Under the pieces are notes generated by a model. It made no database searches and was not told the DNA's origin. It saw only the letters and a program-made list of their open reading frames with translations. Positions 1 through 14,100 of a DNA stretch of 64,000 nt are shown here, in pieces; position 1 is the first letter of the stretch; every line of letters starts with the position of its first letter. Both the position numbers and the translations under genes were made by a program. Where the stretch lies: NCBI GenBank assembly GCA_013396655.1, contig WBMV01003161.1:984274-1048273 (forward strand), read 5' to 3'. Source of the DNA: Campylorhamphus procurvoides (Eukaryota; Chordata; Aves; Passeriformes; Dendrocolaptidae).

Positions 1-2855
1 TCTTTTTACATTAAGTACAAAATTAATGCAGACTTTTATTTGAAAAACTGGATTTAACTAAGCACAGGTTGAGACCCAGTGTCAAATACGGTTCAAAAAC
101 TATTATTTCTAAACCTGCAAAGAATGTTAATATACAGGAAAGTCAATGTCAAATACATTTTAATACAATAAGTCAATAAAATAGTAAATAACACTTGTAG
201 CAAACACGTAGGAAAACTAAGACTGAATTTTCTTGTCCTATTCCTATGACGCAGCTCAGAAGTGGGGCATAATCACATTCCTACCCACTGTCTAATCATT
301 GAGATGATGCAAAAAAGATGATGCACCTCTTCACTTAGTACCTGGACAAAAGCACCAACGAGAAAAGGCACATTCATTTAGAAACAGGGCAAGGCAGGCT
401 GTGTGTTGCTTTGAAGCTTTACTGCCTCAGTGACTTCCAGCATACAGTTAGCTATCCTACACATTTGTGACCATTTGTGCCAGCCCTAAGGTTAAAACTT
501 AGGAGATTCCATTTAAAAACACTTAAAGAATGAAGAAAGACAACCCTCTCTTCTCTGATCGTTCCTGCTTCCTCAGGAGCACAAATCAGGTCCTGCGCAG
601 GCTTTCAGTCATAACATTTATGCCCCAATGCTTTCCCTCGCCACAGATCCACAGTGATAACCTTGCTCTGTGTCTCCCCAGCCCTTCCGTTTCACTCTAT
701 CTAGAAACACACTTGTCTCAGGAAAATTAGTGAGCAAACTCTTCAAGGTAACTGATTCTAGGAAAGCAAGTCTATCAAATCTTGTATCTTATTTTTCTAA
801 CCTGTTTGGAGACTTAGCACCCAGTAACTATTCTTCACCAAAGCAAATCCACACAGACATGTTTTCCAGTATCTTATCAAATATCCATAAAATCTCCCAA
901 GCAACCTTTGGCTTCTTTTTTTTTTGGCTACAGTTGACTATGTTTCCACTGAAAACTGAACAAAGGACAAATAAAATGAGCCAACTTGGGAGAAACTCAC
1001 TGTGCAGGAAAAATACAGCTGATCCTCTTAAAGCCAAGATCCAACTCCCAGAATTTTTCTTTTTTAACAAACAAGAAAATGCAGCCCACTTGACATGGGG
1101 AATATGGTTTCCTGAAATCCATTCCAATTGCTGCAATTAAATGTGGCACGTAAGCCAAGAACACAGATTTAGCCAGATTACATCTGACACACATGAACAA
1201 GCTTAACCTTAAAAAACATTCATAATAAATTACCCTTTTGCAAAGATAAGATTGGTGAGGTTAGATAATTTCTACTGTGAATGCCCTTCCCTTAAAAACT
1301 GGTCACAGGTGGAGTCTCCTGCAGTTTCTTTCCATTCAAAATGCTTTAAAGGATGTTGCCAGAAATAGAAGCACACTCAGGCCATGCTGCCCAAACTTCT
1401 CAACATGGAAATTACACGCCTTGAATTTTCTCAGCAGAGTAGATGCTCCCCTACAATCCACAGTGAGTCAGTGTTAATGCAGTGTCAGCTTTCCACCAGA
1501 AGCCAATATTTTATCTCAAGTGACAGTGTCCTGCCATTACCATTCACCTGACTGCGAGTTATTAACAATTTACCTACAACAATTGCCTCCCTATGACTCC
1601 TCTGAGTCACTCACTCTGTGTTTCCTAAGACATAAAGAACAGTAAAGCACAGAAATGCAGCCTAATGGCACAAAAATTAAATTATTCAAAAGCTAAAGCA
1701 TTGACAGTCAGAGAAGGAAAGGTTAGTCCTCTATTCTTTAGAGCTGCACATCAGTAGGAACACTGGCCCAAACATCTTCCCCAAAGCTCTACATGTACAG
1801 AAAGTGAAAACTTATACGTAAAAGCTGCTACATCAGTATTGGTGGAAAAATTTTGAAACACCATGAAAGTGGTTGAACATCACTTCAGACTAGCGTGTAA
1901 AATAGGAGATTCAAAGAGAAATTAAATCGATTCATGGAGAATAACTAATCTGTAATTACTAACCACGATGCAATAATTTAAATATTCAGGAGGTCAGTAA
2001 ATCACTGGTGGTTTGAGCTGGAACATTCACCAAGGGAAAAGCATCACTCTGACTGCCCCATGTCTTGTACTCTGTCCAACAGCAGCCCCTGGATTCTGCC
2101 AGGCTGTTTCAGTACACACGCAGAGATGGAACCACCACCAACCACTGGAGCTGGCAAACAAATTCCCGTGGTTCCAGCAAAGGGTTACACAAACTGAATA
2201 GAGAAAACACAATAAGGCAGCACCTTAACTTCTGGCCTTAAGTGATTTCTGCTATAATTAAATATTGAGGCTCATTCCGAGAAAAATGGGGTTAGTTTTC
2301 CAAGTTCACAGCAATGCCTGCACTCCTGGACATGATGAAGCCCACCATGGACAAGAAAGAAGATCAAAAAATTTACTCTGTGTGAGCAAAACATCACAGC
2401 TCTTACACAACGTGTTTGGGACAGAAAGCCCCTCAAACCCTTCAGAAGGGCTCCCTGCATTCTGCTCCATTGCCCCAGCACTGGAGTGGGAAGGTAAACT
2501 AAAGGATGTCAATGGGCATGTGCTGCCAAAAAACACCAGCCCTGCCTGTCCTTCCTACAAACCTGCCAAAACAACTGCAAACAGAGAGGTTTGCTAATCC
2601 CACAGCAGAAGTGCCCTCCTTCCTCGGGAGGCTGTTCTCAGGAGCTAAGTGTTACTGCAGCAAAGACAAAGCTTATTTCTTCTCCCCAGACGATTGCCAT
2701 CAAACAGGGACTTTCTGAAACATATTACAGCTTTTCTCACAGACATCTGGAGCCAGGGCTGCCACAGACTGTGCTATGCGGAAGAAAAGGGAAAAAGACA
2801 GACAGCACTTCAAAATAAATCAATTGCATTTATTAGCTCCTTTTGCTGATGTTTT

Positions 2856-2892
2856 GGGGAAGGAAGGAAGGAAGAAAGAAGAGAGGAAGAGG
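2856..2892. repeat. Purine tract, GGAA/GAAG-rich
   Basis: Thirty-seven consecutive purines include four GGAA-like units (GGAAGGAAGGAAGGAAG) followed by GAAAGAAGAGAGG. Uninterrupted homopurine stretches can form triplex structures; here it is recorded as a simple repeat. Confidence 0.85.
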
Positions 2893-5800
2893 TTTTCAGC
2901 ATTAAAGGTCTTATTTTCTTAGCTATTTAAAAGTCCTATTAGTTCTAGTCAGATCAATGGCATTATGCATTTTCCAATAATTTGTCTGAGATAAAACTAG
3001 AGCTATAAAAGCTTCAGGATTTACTAAGGACATCTATTTCCATTCTAGGAGCTAAATAAAACCAGAAAGAGAATTAGATGAATTTGAGCCAAGCATAATT
3101 AGGTATATAGTTGAATTTCCACACACTGAAACCAAGTGTGACCCTGAGATTTGCCTTGAAGAAGTTCAAAAGTCAAAATATTTGCTTGCACAGAGTTAAG
3201 AGTATAATTTGTAAGAGTTCACACATCGCTCCATGCTGTCACCTTCAAAGCACAACTGATATTCACGCGTTTTAGGAAAGGCACTGCAGAAGCTGCAACA
3301 TGCTGGAAAGTGGATTTTTTTTCCACCTAATATCAAAACCTGAGGGGTTTATAACATCCATAAGGAATCGACCATCTGAGGGAACAAATACAATCTTCTC
3401 ATAATTTTTTTTAAATCTTTTGGGATTGGAACATGTGTCAGCATGCTCAGGGCTTCACACAGAAGGCTGGAATACCACATACTGTTTGTCAAACCCAAAT
3501 GAAGTCCTCCAGCCACTCTTTTGGACAGCAAAATACAACTGCTAAGCTGTCAGAATTCTAGAGCCTTCTGAGCTATGTGCAATTGCATTGTCTCATTTCT
3601 CTTAAAATAATGCTTGTCAGCACAATTAAACACAGAAATAGAACAGCCAATTAATTAGATTCGGTTTTCCTTTACACTACCATAAATTGGGAGAGATGAA
3701 GTGAAATACACTGAGTTAATTCCCAATTTGTACTGATGACAATCAGAAACTGGCTTAAATATGATCATCTGCTAAAATGCATGAACTATGAATTTCAAAA
3801 CAAAACAAAGTCTCTTCCTACAGAAGGCGACTGTGAAAACAGATGTCTCTGCTGTAAGAATGTTCAGTTTGATGCTATTATAAGAATTATAAAACCGAGA
3901 TCCATGGAAACTTCCTTCCTGTTGGAAAATATAATATGGTTCACTTCACTAAAACAAACAAAGTCTGTCATGTAAAAAAAGGCCAAACAAACCTACACTG
4001 CTGTTGCATCATTAACAGTAGTTCCTACATTCCAAATTTCACTCGCTCTTCTCATAACCTGAACAAGGTCTCAAAATACTAAAATAATGTTTTAAAATAT
4101 TTATGATTCCACTTGGCTTCAAAAGCAAATCACTTAGAAGTGCTTTGGAGGCTGAGTGGGAGTCAAACGCAAAGGCGAGAAATCAGAACAGTGTAAACTC
4201 CTCTTTTGAGTACAAATAAGCAGAACGTGGTGTGGGGACAATGTTGCTGTGGGAGTTGCACTAACCACGGGAAAGGCTGCACTCGGCTCCATGCACTGTG
4301 GAGAAAAGAGACAACTACTGAGGCTGCAGGCACTGAGCTCAAGGCAGTCCTGAAAACCAGTCTGAGACAAACCCTGCAATGGCAAAGACCATTTAACAAC
4401 ATGAACACACTAAACAGCAAATAGTAGAAGAATGGAGGCAGCTCCTTGATCCTCACACCACCAGTCAGCACCCTGTGATGCCACAGGACTTCCAGCACAA
4501 GGACTCCCAAGCAGGGTCAGTAACACGGGCTGAGCCATCTCCGACTTTCCTCCATCGAGCTTTTTGGATTCTCAAGTCTGGCTGAAGCACCACAACTATT
4601 ATTTTCCCTATCCAATATTTATTTCAAGAATTCCTCCCTCCAAAGACTTTCCAAAATAAGCTTTTATGTCTTTATCTTGGCTTTGAAGCTGATACATGTC
4701 AGATGCACATCAAGATACAGACAGAAAAGGAGAGCCTGGTGCTCAGCCCAGTTTAATTGAACAGGATTCCTTTCCAGAGCCCCAGAAGCAACACTAACTC
4801 CTCCTGTCTCTCAGAAGCCAGAACACTTGTTGCTAACTAAGCCTGGGGTCTTCACTGCCTCCAGCTGTCTGTCAGACATTCACTATAATCAAGGCAATGC
4901 AGATGTTTCAGATGGGACTGTACAAATCAGCACACACTCCTGCCACAAATGGTGCAGGGACTGGGGCTCAGTTTACAAAATGCATAATGCAGAAACTATC
5001 ACCTTTAGAAGAAGAACTTTGGATCTTGACAGGCAGATGACTCAAACAGACCAACTTTAGGAACTAAAATTCATTATTTGCAGCACAGATACTGGTTGAA
5101 AAGAAGAAAGTGATTTTTTGGCTGATTGATCTCTGCGCTCATATCTATATTTAGATAGGGAGATCACATCAACAACTCATACAGACAGACTTATACAGTG
5201 TTGTAACTGTTGAGTGAAACAACACAGTCAATTTATACTTTCACACAAATAAAGTGGTACTTTTAATTTATACTAATTTATACTTTATTGCTCCTTTGAG
5301 TCATTTAATAGTACATTTAATAGAGTGGGAATAGCAGAACATTCCTAAAATTCTTTGAATAAAACCTGAAAAGTTTATAAGGAAGCACTTTTGACATACA
5401 TTTTCTTGTGATTGTTCTGACTCCCTGAGAGAACTGGCATAATCAAAAATGCGTCTTACAGAAATCCAGAGGAAACAGAAAAGAACTTCAATTTATTCTC
5501 CTAGCATTGATAGACCAAGACATTATCCCTCTGTACACGGCAGTGTGCATTTTGGGATCAGAGAATGACAACCTGCTGCACACATCCATATAATTTCTAC
5601 TCTGTCCATTACATCCTTCCCAAAAAGATGTCAAAGTCAAATTAATAAAAGCTATAATAGAAGTAAAAATCTTCTGGAGAAACTTGCAGAAGTCTGCAAA
5701 GCCCTGTCTTTGCCACTAAAAAGAATTTGAAGGTGATACAGCAGAGCTATAGCTGCTTCCTGCTTTATGAATAAAAATACAGCATTAAATATTCTATTCT

Positions 5801-7079
5801 ATCTGCAAGTCAATTAACAGCAATGACTGGACAACAAAAAGTACTTTCTGGAGCCTACATGGCTTCCAGGGATGTAACACACAGTACCATCTAACTTCAA
5901 AGAGACCATATGTTTTCATTTTGAAATGAGATGAACAATATGCTTTGACTTTACTCACAAAAGCAATTTCACTATGCATTCACAGAAAAGACAAAAATCA
6001 CATAATACTGCCTGTTATTAAAGCACTCTGAGAACAACAAAAATTTGAAGTGCAAAACACCTGAAAAGGGAAAGAAAATGGCACTGGTGACTAATCATTT
6101 AAGACTTGCTAAAGAGCCAGGGACCTATGAATTACTAAAACCTACTTTACTTAACAAAAGCATTTGTAGAAAAGACATTGCTGAGGGGAAAAAACCATTC
6201 CAACACTTTTCAGACATTTCCAGGAAGTGATTTATCTATTGGAGCAAAGGTTAAGGGCTCAGAGGAGTAGACAGGTTAATTTGGAATGCAGGAAAGGAAT
6301 CCACAGAGCCTGTACTATATATGTTGGCAAAAACACCATCAAGGAGGAGGAGATCTAAAGTTTTGACATTTATTCCTTTTTTTTTTCTTTTATCCAGAGG
6401 AGAATCAAAATGCAAAAATTTAATTTTATGCTGTCTGAAAGTTAAAGGTGTCTTACTAGCACAGCCAAAGGAAGGCATGGTTATCCAGATGGCTTAAGAT
6501 GGCAAACAGTTAAGCAGAACCATAATCCTCCCTAAGGTGAAACAGGGCAAGGCAGAAGAGATGAACAAGGTCTCAAGAACGGGAAAAACTCATCCAGCAG
6601 CTCTACGAATTCTTATTTGCAATAATGGCCCAGGTTAATATCACACTTATGAGACTACATGCAATTTCCCAGAGGGTCTTGTAGATCACAGCACTACAAA
6701 CCAGGACTTTGAAAATTAAATTTGGGAAGTGATAAGTCCTTAATAGGCTATAATCACTTTTCATACTTTTGAGGATAGGGGAAAAGAAAAGAAATATCAC
6801 ATCTCCATGTGTGAGATATGGCTACTTTGGATTATGGCTATTTTGCATGTATATTAATAGCTTTCCCAAGGAATTTTACCATACCTTTTAGTGCACATAA
6901 TAGACAGGAATGGCTCCCATTAGGAAAAACTATATGTCCTTAATAAAAACATATAGAAAGGTATATGTTTAATAAAGCAGCCAAGCACCTCTCAATATGG
7001 ACAACCTTTTAGTAGACAAAATTATACATGAGGTATTACAGACACCTGTTCCTGAATAGAGAGCAGCAAGTCAGACTGC

Positions 7080-7340
7080 CTTCCCTGCTGGCTGATGGTG
7101 TTCTCCATGCCCCACAGTGGGATGCTGGCTCCTCACTCCAGCTTACCAGCCACTCCACAGTCCTCTCCTAATTTTCTCCAGACCCCACTCCCCTAAAATT
7201 TGCAGTCTGTGCTCTCCCTCCTCTTCCCAGTACCACTTCTGAGTGTAGTCCCTTCCCCTCCTGCTCTCTCTGTAGCTTTGCAGTATCTTCACTGCTCTCA
7301 TTTTGAATTCCCAGGTAGTTATTCTGGGCTTGTTTCTTGC
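7080..7340. other. Pyrimidine-rich, GC-richer block of unknown origin
   Basis: This stretch has many CTCC, CCTC and CCCC motifs and little A, standing out from the AT-rich surroundings. It might be an eroded transposon or merely compositional. No CR1 or LTR landmark was seen and no coding frame of note crosses it. Confidence 0.4.
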
Positions 7341-8135
7341 CTCACTTTTTGCTTTATATTATATCAGTTTGACTGAGCTTTTCCTGACTTCCTGGGCGAT
7401 ACTCTAAATCCCCTGAGCTCAGTGGGAAATGCTGGCTGAGCCCATTGGATCAGAATTTTACTTTTCATGTAAGAAAATACTGCAGATGGTTTTCTAATCC
7501 CCACGATCACTTCAGGGATCTGTGATCAAAATCTCAGATTTTATGTCCTATATAAATGAGAGCACCATAATCTCTCACACCAGCCAAAACACACACACCA
7601 AACACTGCCAGCAGGAGAAAGTTTTGCTGTTTCTTCTTCCAGGAACATTGGTTACACACTTTGAACCATCCCCTTACAATAAACATACTTATCCTACGTA
7701 TAATGCTAATTATTATTGGATATACAAGTCTGTGCTGTGCTGAAAACTGAACAGGTAGAAACAGTACTATGAATTTGATCACAAATGTACATAACGACCA
7801 GCACAAGTAAAGTAGATTATAGAAGACCCCTGGAGCAAAATAGCCACAGGTACAACCACATTTAATGGCAAAAGAGATCTAAAAGCCTCTGACTTGGCTA
7901 GAATCACAGAATTGCAATATTCCCAACATGACCCAGCCTTAATTTCTGCTTCAAGTATCTCTGATTAACTCAGTAAGAAGAATGAAATGAAAGTTTGGGC
8001 TACTTTTTCCTTTCAGGCAAAGTTTGGTAAGAGATGTAAAGGGTACCCCAAATAAATCAAGGCAAAGCAACATAAAAAACACGATAATGTGGGAATTCAT
8101 TCTGCATTCAGACACCACACACATGTCATTCACCT

Positions 8136-8430
8136 ACGTGAGAGCCCCTGTCCGTGCTGTCAGGAAGGACACCGTGGCTTTGTCTCTGTCTCACACCCAG
8201 CAGACACTGCAAGGGCAGAGGCAGAAGGGACAGGATCTGTGATGTGTGCACAGGAACCTTGCTCAGAGCCACGGTGAGCCCAAAGGGGGCTCTGCCATCA
8301 GCAATCCTCTTAGCCAGCCCCAAAGGTGGCCTCACACTCCAAGCTGACACCACCCTCTTGGTGAACAGCATTGGGAAGATCACACAGCTTGATGGCCCAG
8401 GCAGGAGCTCACACAAGGGTCAAAGTGTTG
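8136..8430. other. GC-richer block, no identified content
   Basis: Overlapping open frames on both strands (up to 97 codons) are explained by low stop-codon frequency in GC-rich sequence. I could not match the text to CR1, LTR or a known exon. It may be a degraded repeat. Confidence 0.4.
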
Positions 8431-10607
8431 AAGTTGCTACTCAGTGAGAATGAATTGTAAAGCTTGGAGCTCTTAAATAAGTCAAATCATTCCACATAAT
8501 ACATAATAGGAAATTGCAAAGTTCTGATTGCAAAAAGGTCTCGGAAATGACATACCAAAACTATCTTTACCTACCATTTTGACAATAGTGCTCTAAAAGG
8601 TCCTAGTTAAGCAGCACTCTAAAATGTATTTCATCACATTTTTGAAGGCAAATAGATATAAACATGGACAAAAGTTCAACTGCTCATTCAACTTAAGCAA
8701 AGAAACACTTTCACAGCTAAGAAGAAAATGAAGACAGTGTATTCATTAATACCTTCCACTCTGGGAATTTTGGAGTGATTCTTTCTGTATTCCTGTTGCA
8801 AATGTCACCATTCTTCAATGATCACAAGACTGATGGCAGCATGAGGAAAATGCAAAGTTGGATCTCACAAAGCATTCTGGGCTCCAACTGGCTTTAGGCT
8901 CCCTCACCAGATTAGAGTGGGAGGCGGGTCACAGCAGATGCCCTGTCTTGGTTCATTACTCAACACCTGTTAAACTTGATTAACAGCCCCAGAATTATCT
9001 GTTAAGAGTAGCTCATGCTGTAACAGATCCCGGAGGTCTGAGAAGTTGAGTTCATTTCCATGTTTGTTTCCTCTCACAGGGTCTCAGTTAAGCATCACCA
9101 AAAAATGCCTCCCAGAAAACAACAATCACATGTTTTATCCAGGATCCCTGTGGCACCGTATGAACTATTTTATAGTGTCAGATGTGTACCTGCAGGGAGA
9201 GTCTTACAGCAGGACGTGAAATGCTCAAAATACACACCTGCCTGCCCCATGATTGAAAACTGTTTCCAAACAACGTGCGATAAACTATAGCCATATCTGC
9301 TGAAGCAGCCAAAACAGATGTCATGGCAGTGAAATGAAACATGTTCTCATTTCAAATTCAGAGTTCTGTGCCTGGGCAAACACGATTTCCCTAACATAAT
9401 CCAAAAGAAGTGGTATTTCCAGGTGCTGAATGCAATAGAGAAACATACTATAAATTCTGCTGCTTAGCCAGGTAGAGTTGACCCTATCACTTTTGTGACT
9501 AAGTTTTCACACCAGTTTCAGTACTTTTTGTAGATCCAAAAAATAATCTTATGTTACACTTTGCTACCAATAACTCCCATACCTGATGAACTAAGTGATT
9601 CTGGTGTCAGTATTAAAGTCATTAAAATATTTGTCTCTTCTTCAGACTATCATTTTCAGCTTAATATTTCTATTTTTCCCCTTTCCATAGTACTTTATAT
9701 ATCCATGTATTTACCAACAAACTCTCAAACCAATTCTCTCCCTCAGCTATATCAGCACTGAACTCAGTATCATTCTTCCTTCTTACAGGCAACATCTTCA
9801 CTCCAGCATATTCTAATTTTCCCTTGCTTGTATCATATCAAGATGTAGAATTGTGATTTAAAATTCAGATCCTGATATTATCAAATATTAGCTATCTCAA
9901 CTCTGGAACATTTGCTGTCCCTTCAAAAACTGAACACTTTTTCTGAGCTTACAGCTTGTACTTAGAAAAGGGAAGGAATATTTTATGGGTTGCCTGCAAA
10001 TACAGACATTACACAGGTTCATTTCACACCTACAGCAAGATTTTTGTGACAGTGGCTGGTGCTCTGAGACATGTGTTCCTTTCAGAAATAACAGATCATA
10101 GATACATAAAAAGATGCAACTTCAAGCTCTAGAGGGAGGAGGGAAATTATCATGTCATCAGTCTAAATGTCACCTTTTATTTTACCTCCTACCACCAGGT
10201 TCCCATTCAGAATTCCTGCATTAGCCAGCCTGACAGAGGTATCAGCACAGCCCTTGGCTTGACTTCATTTGTTTCCTTAAAAAGGGTTGCCAAGCATTCA
10301 GTCATCAGCCCTGATTCAGAACCATGGAGAACTCTTCTTTTTATCCTCATGTGTAAGAAAATATTGTTGCACAGAGTATACATCTCTCTATAAATACACA
10401 GAGGTGTGAAATAGTCCAGAGTGGTAAGGCAGAAATAGAGAAAACTCTTTTTCATCATTATTACACCTCTGTGGGAGAAACACGAGGCAGTGATTTTATG
10501 GGCAATATTCAGCTTGAATTCATAGCAGAAACAGGCAAGAATTGGCCACACCAGAAAAGCTGGCCTGTAATCCTGCAGCTCACCTTTCCACATTACATGA
10601 GATGGAC

Positions 10608-10630
10608 TTTTTTTTTTTTTTAAAAAAAAA
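10608..10630. repeat. T14A9 homopolymer junction
   Basis: A run of 14 T is directly followed by 9 A, giving a self-complementary AT block. Such runs arise by slippage and can exclude nucleosomes. It is listed as a simple repeat only. Confidence 0.9.
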
Positions 10631-11154
10631 GGAAAAGGAAATTTACTCACTCTACTGAATGAAATGGGTTTAAAATTTGCTTTTGATTATGGAACATAAC
10701 AAGTTTGTACATGTGACACAACAAAGAGAAAAAGGCAAAAAGTAGAATAAAGATGTTGCTCTTAAAGAAAGTAAAGACTAATAAGGACCACACTGATGTA
10801 GCTGGTGGACAGAACTAGTAGGAAGCATAAACCACTTCATTAATAAATACATGTATTTATAAAGCAAGAAAAACAGTTTCATGCTGCCAATTTTTTTTAA
10901 TACTTTTCAGGAAAAGAACCCTAATTCCTTTCACAATTTTGAAAGTCATCATTTATGCAGTATCAGAGCTACCTGACTTCCTTGGGCAGCAAAAGCAATG
11001 CCGGAGGCTGTTCACAGTTCCTTGCATCACAGAAGCTTTGCAATGTGATGGGAACTCTCAAGCTCTACTGTAACCTACTGGACAGGCTGATTTAGCCTTA
11101 TAGGAAGTAGAACAAAGTGGTAAAAAATAGAATAAAATAGGCTGCAAACAAAGC

Positions 11155-11180
11155 AAAGGGAGGGGGGGGAAAAAAGGAAG
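11155..11180. repeat. Purine tract with G8
   Basis: Twenty-six consecutive purines contain eight G at 11162-11169, then A-rich sequence. There is only one long G run nearby, so this does not make a canonical four-run G-quadruplex. Confidence 0.8.
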
Positions 11181-14100
11181 TTTCTTAAACCAAAATGAGC
11201 AGTGAGGACAACGAGCTGCTGCTCCCCAGCATCAGCCTCAGGCCTTGAAAAGACCCCAGTGCCACTGACACTCCATGTCCTTCACATCACTTTTTCGAAG
11301 CACAGAATTCAGAGAGGCCAATGGGAGAGGAACTGCAAGCTAAGGAAAATCAAGTATGTTTATTTTACCTGAGTGAAAATCATGCAAATTCTGAGCACAG
11401 AAATTACACTTTCAGTATGTGAGGTATAAGCCTGGCTATGAATAGGGAGTAGCAAACAAAGGAGCAACCAAAAAAGCAAACCAATCCCCCTATCTGGACA
11501 CTGCAAACAGAGGCAGCAGCCAGAAGGGATTCATTGCAGAGGAGGCACAGCACGCCTCCAACAGCACTGAAGCACCCCAATGTTACAGGGCAAGAGAAAA
11601 GAAACATACCATCTAATATGTTACAGAAAACAAAGGGTATTTTTCCTTTCTGTGGAAAGGAAATGGCATTAAAATCCGTTGGGGAAGACAGAGATTTTAC
11701 TGAATGGATCATAAAGATACAAAAGTCATCGACTGAGAGCAAAGGTGGCAAAGGTGTCTGGGAAAATGAAAAGGAAAACAGTAACAGAGGCATGAAAAAA
11801 AAACCCACCAGAATATGGTTACCCCATTGCAGTTATCTACAAAAGATGACCAAAATAATCAGCTAATTCATATAACCCAACCTGCTTACTTTAAACTTCT
11901 AGCCCTTTTTTGAAGATGTACCTGCTCATCTTAGCAGCATCCTCACTCTGCAGTTCCAGTTCCTGTTACCAAAGCAGCAAAAGAGTAATCAAGCTCCAAA
12001 GCAGCAAATGCTCTCTTTTGCCCACAGGCATCCACAGGACATGGAAGAAAGAAATTTCCTCTATACCCATCCCAACTCGTGTGCCTGCTTTGAATCAATG
12101 GTGCTACTGCAAAAATGCGATGATGAGAAATGTCACCACTTATCAGCTGCCTTCTGCCTGGAGAAGCTGCTTGTGCAGACAGAGGCATTTTTGGTTTACT
12201 TTGATTGTTTATCACTCCCGTGGAGGCTCAGGATGCACCAGTTTGCACGTGGCTTCCTGCCAAGCCCACGAGAGACTGACATGCAAACCACAAACACCTT
12301 CTGCTGCTTCACATACAGAATAGAGAAATGTGTCTGAAAGAATGGCAAAGCGTTCCCCCATATTTTGAGGGATGTTTGGGTAAGCTGGTAGGTTAAACAA
12401 TACTGCACAGCTCTGAGAGTGTGTCCAACACACCCAGCCTTGCTCCAGAGAACTTCCTACTTGTGACCAGCTCCTCTCTTCCACAACTATGTTCTCAAGA
12501 CAGAAAAAAACCCAGGGTTAATGGAAGCACAATTATTTATACCTGCTGGGACTCCAGATACAGATTTCACTAAAAATATCTTCTTAAACTGTGCAAATTA
12601 TTTAAAAGCTATAAGGTATCCCTTTCTGCCGCTGAACTCTCGTGCATACAGCAAACTGTTCTTCTGTATTTCATGTACTATGCCCAACATGTTATTTCTT
12701 TCCCTTGGCCATAGTCTTTCACACAAAATTTTCATTTTTGCTTATTTTATTTTTAGTTTAAAAATCTGCATCCATATTCTGTCACAGACTTTTATGAAGA
12801 ATAATGCACATGTGCAACTCAAAAATATCAACGTAAAACATTTTAATTTACCTGGGTAAGGATGCATGAAGGCAAATGCCTTTCACAACTTGATAAAGGT
12901 AAATCACTCTTTTGGAAATGCTTTATAATGATGATAAATGAAGATACAGAGAATGTCTTTGAAGTACACTGACTGACTGTACATCCTCATACATTGAGGT
13001 AATTATGTTTTCCTTTCTTCACCCTGATAGCAACAGATTTTATTATGGTCTATATACAAATTTTATTTTAATTGGCTTTGATAGTGTCTGGTAAACAGGA
13101 CAGAAAAATTAGTTGGGCGCCCCTTCTGATGCCAACTTGGATTTCAGTATTGCAATTCACAGGTCTGAAACAGAATGCACGGGGTGTGGTTCCTCTTCTG
13201 TCTGCTTGGAAAATGAATTTTAAAAGTAAGATTCCATGTTTCCCATCCCAAAACACACCAACCAGAGTAAATCCAAAGGCTCCCTTCTCTCCCACACTGT
13301 TCCTGATGGCACAATCCACAGGAGGTTGCTGTGCAATGCACCCCCATGAAGAGATTCTTAGCAAGGTAATGATCAGTTCATGATTTGATAATAAGAGGAA
13401 TAGTGTGAATAACTGGCTTTCTAGCTGAACATCAAAACTAAAAAGTAAAAAAAACCCAACAGCAAACAAGCAAAAAATGCACTAAAGAACCCCAAACTGG
13501 TTTTGATTAAGCTATTCCATTATTTATCTTGTTTTTTCCCCATCAGACTGCAATGAAACAGCACAAGATTTTCTCAGTTCAGCACAACATGGTTAATTCA
13601 ACCTGACATCAAATATTTATCATGGGTATCCATAAGAAAGGCAAAAGGAAAACCACAGCCTGTTGCAAAAAGATGGAAGGTAAAGCCAGTTCCCTTTCAA
13701 TGGCAGGGCTCAGAGCTTAAAATGCCCTTCCCTGAGCCTGGAAACCCGTGTTCATTTGCTCCTCTTTATCCCCTGGAGAGGCAGCTCAGGCAGTGCAGGT
13801 GGAGCCCTGCCAGTCTCTCAGTTAATGCTCTTCTACTGCATCCACTGAAGCAAGTCTGGTACTCCAGGAATCCTCCACAGAGCAAGAACTTATTCGTTCT
13901 CTCACCTGAAATGATTGCTTCAGTATCCCCAGCCAAAGAAAACACCTCCAGAAGGAACCAAAGGTGCTCAAACAGTAACAGCATTTATCTAAGCAGAATT
14001 TCAGCTTAATCAGTGAAGGGACTGGGGTTTCTTTTGCAGAGTTCTTGGGGAACTATTCCCTGGAATGGTCTGAAGTGCTTGCAAATACACAAAGCTCCAA

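Noticed and set aside
670..1140. 156-codon plus-strand open frame
   Set aside because: Contains homopolymer-derived Phe runs, has no domain, overlaps a comparable frame on the other strand, and shows no gene-like composition.
7899..7930. AGAATCACAGAATTG resembling a CR1 terminus
   Set aside because: Only about 15 bases resemble the CR1 3' end. The adjacent GGTTGGAAAAG block that should follow is absent.
10207..10650. 147-codon minus-strand open frame
   Set aside because: Starts within a T/A homopolymer region with a Lys run. The Cys/Phe-rich translation matches no family I know, and no splice context is seen.
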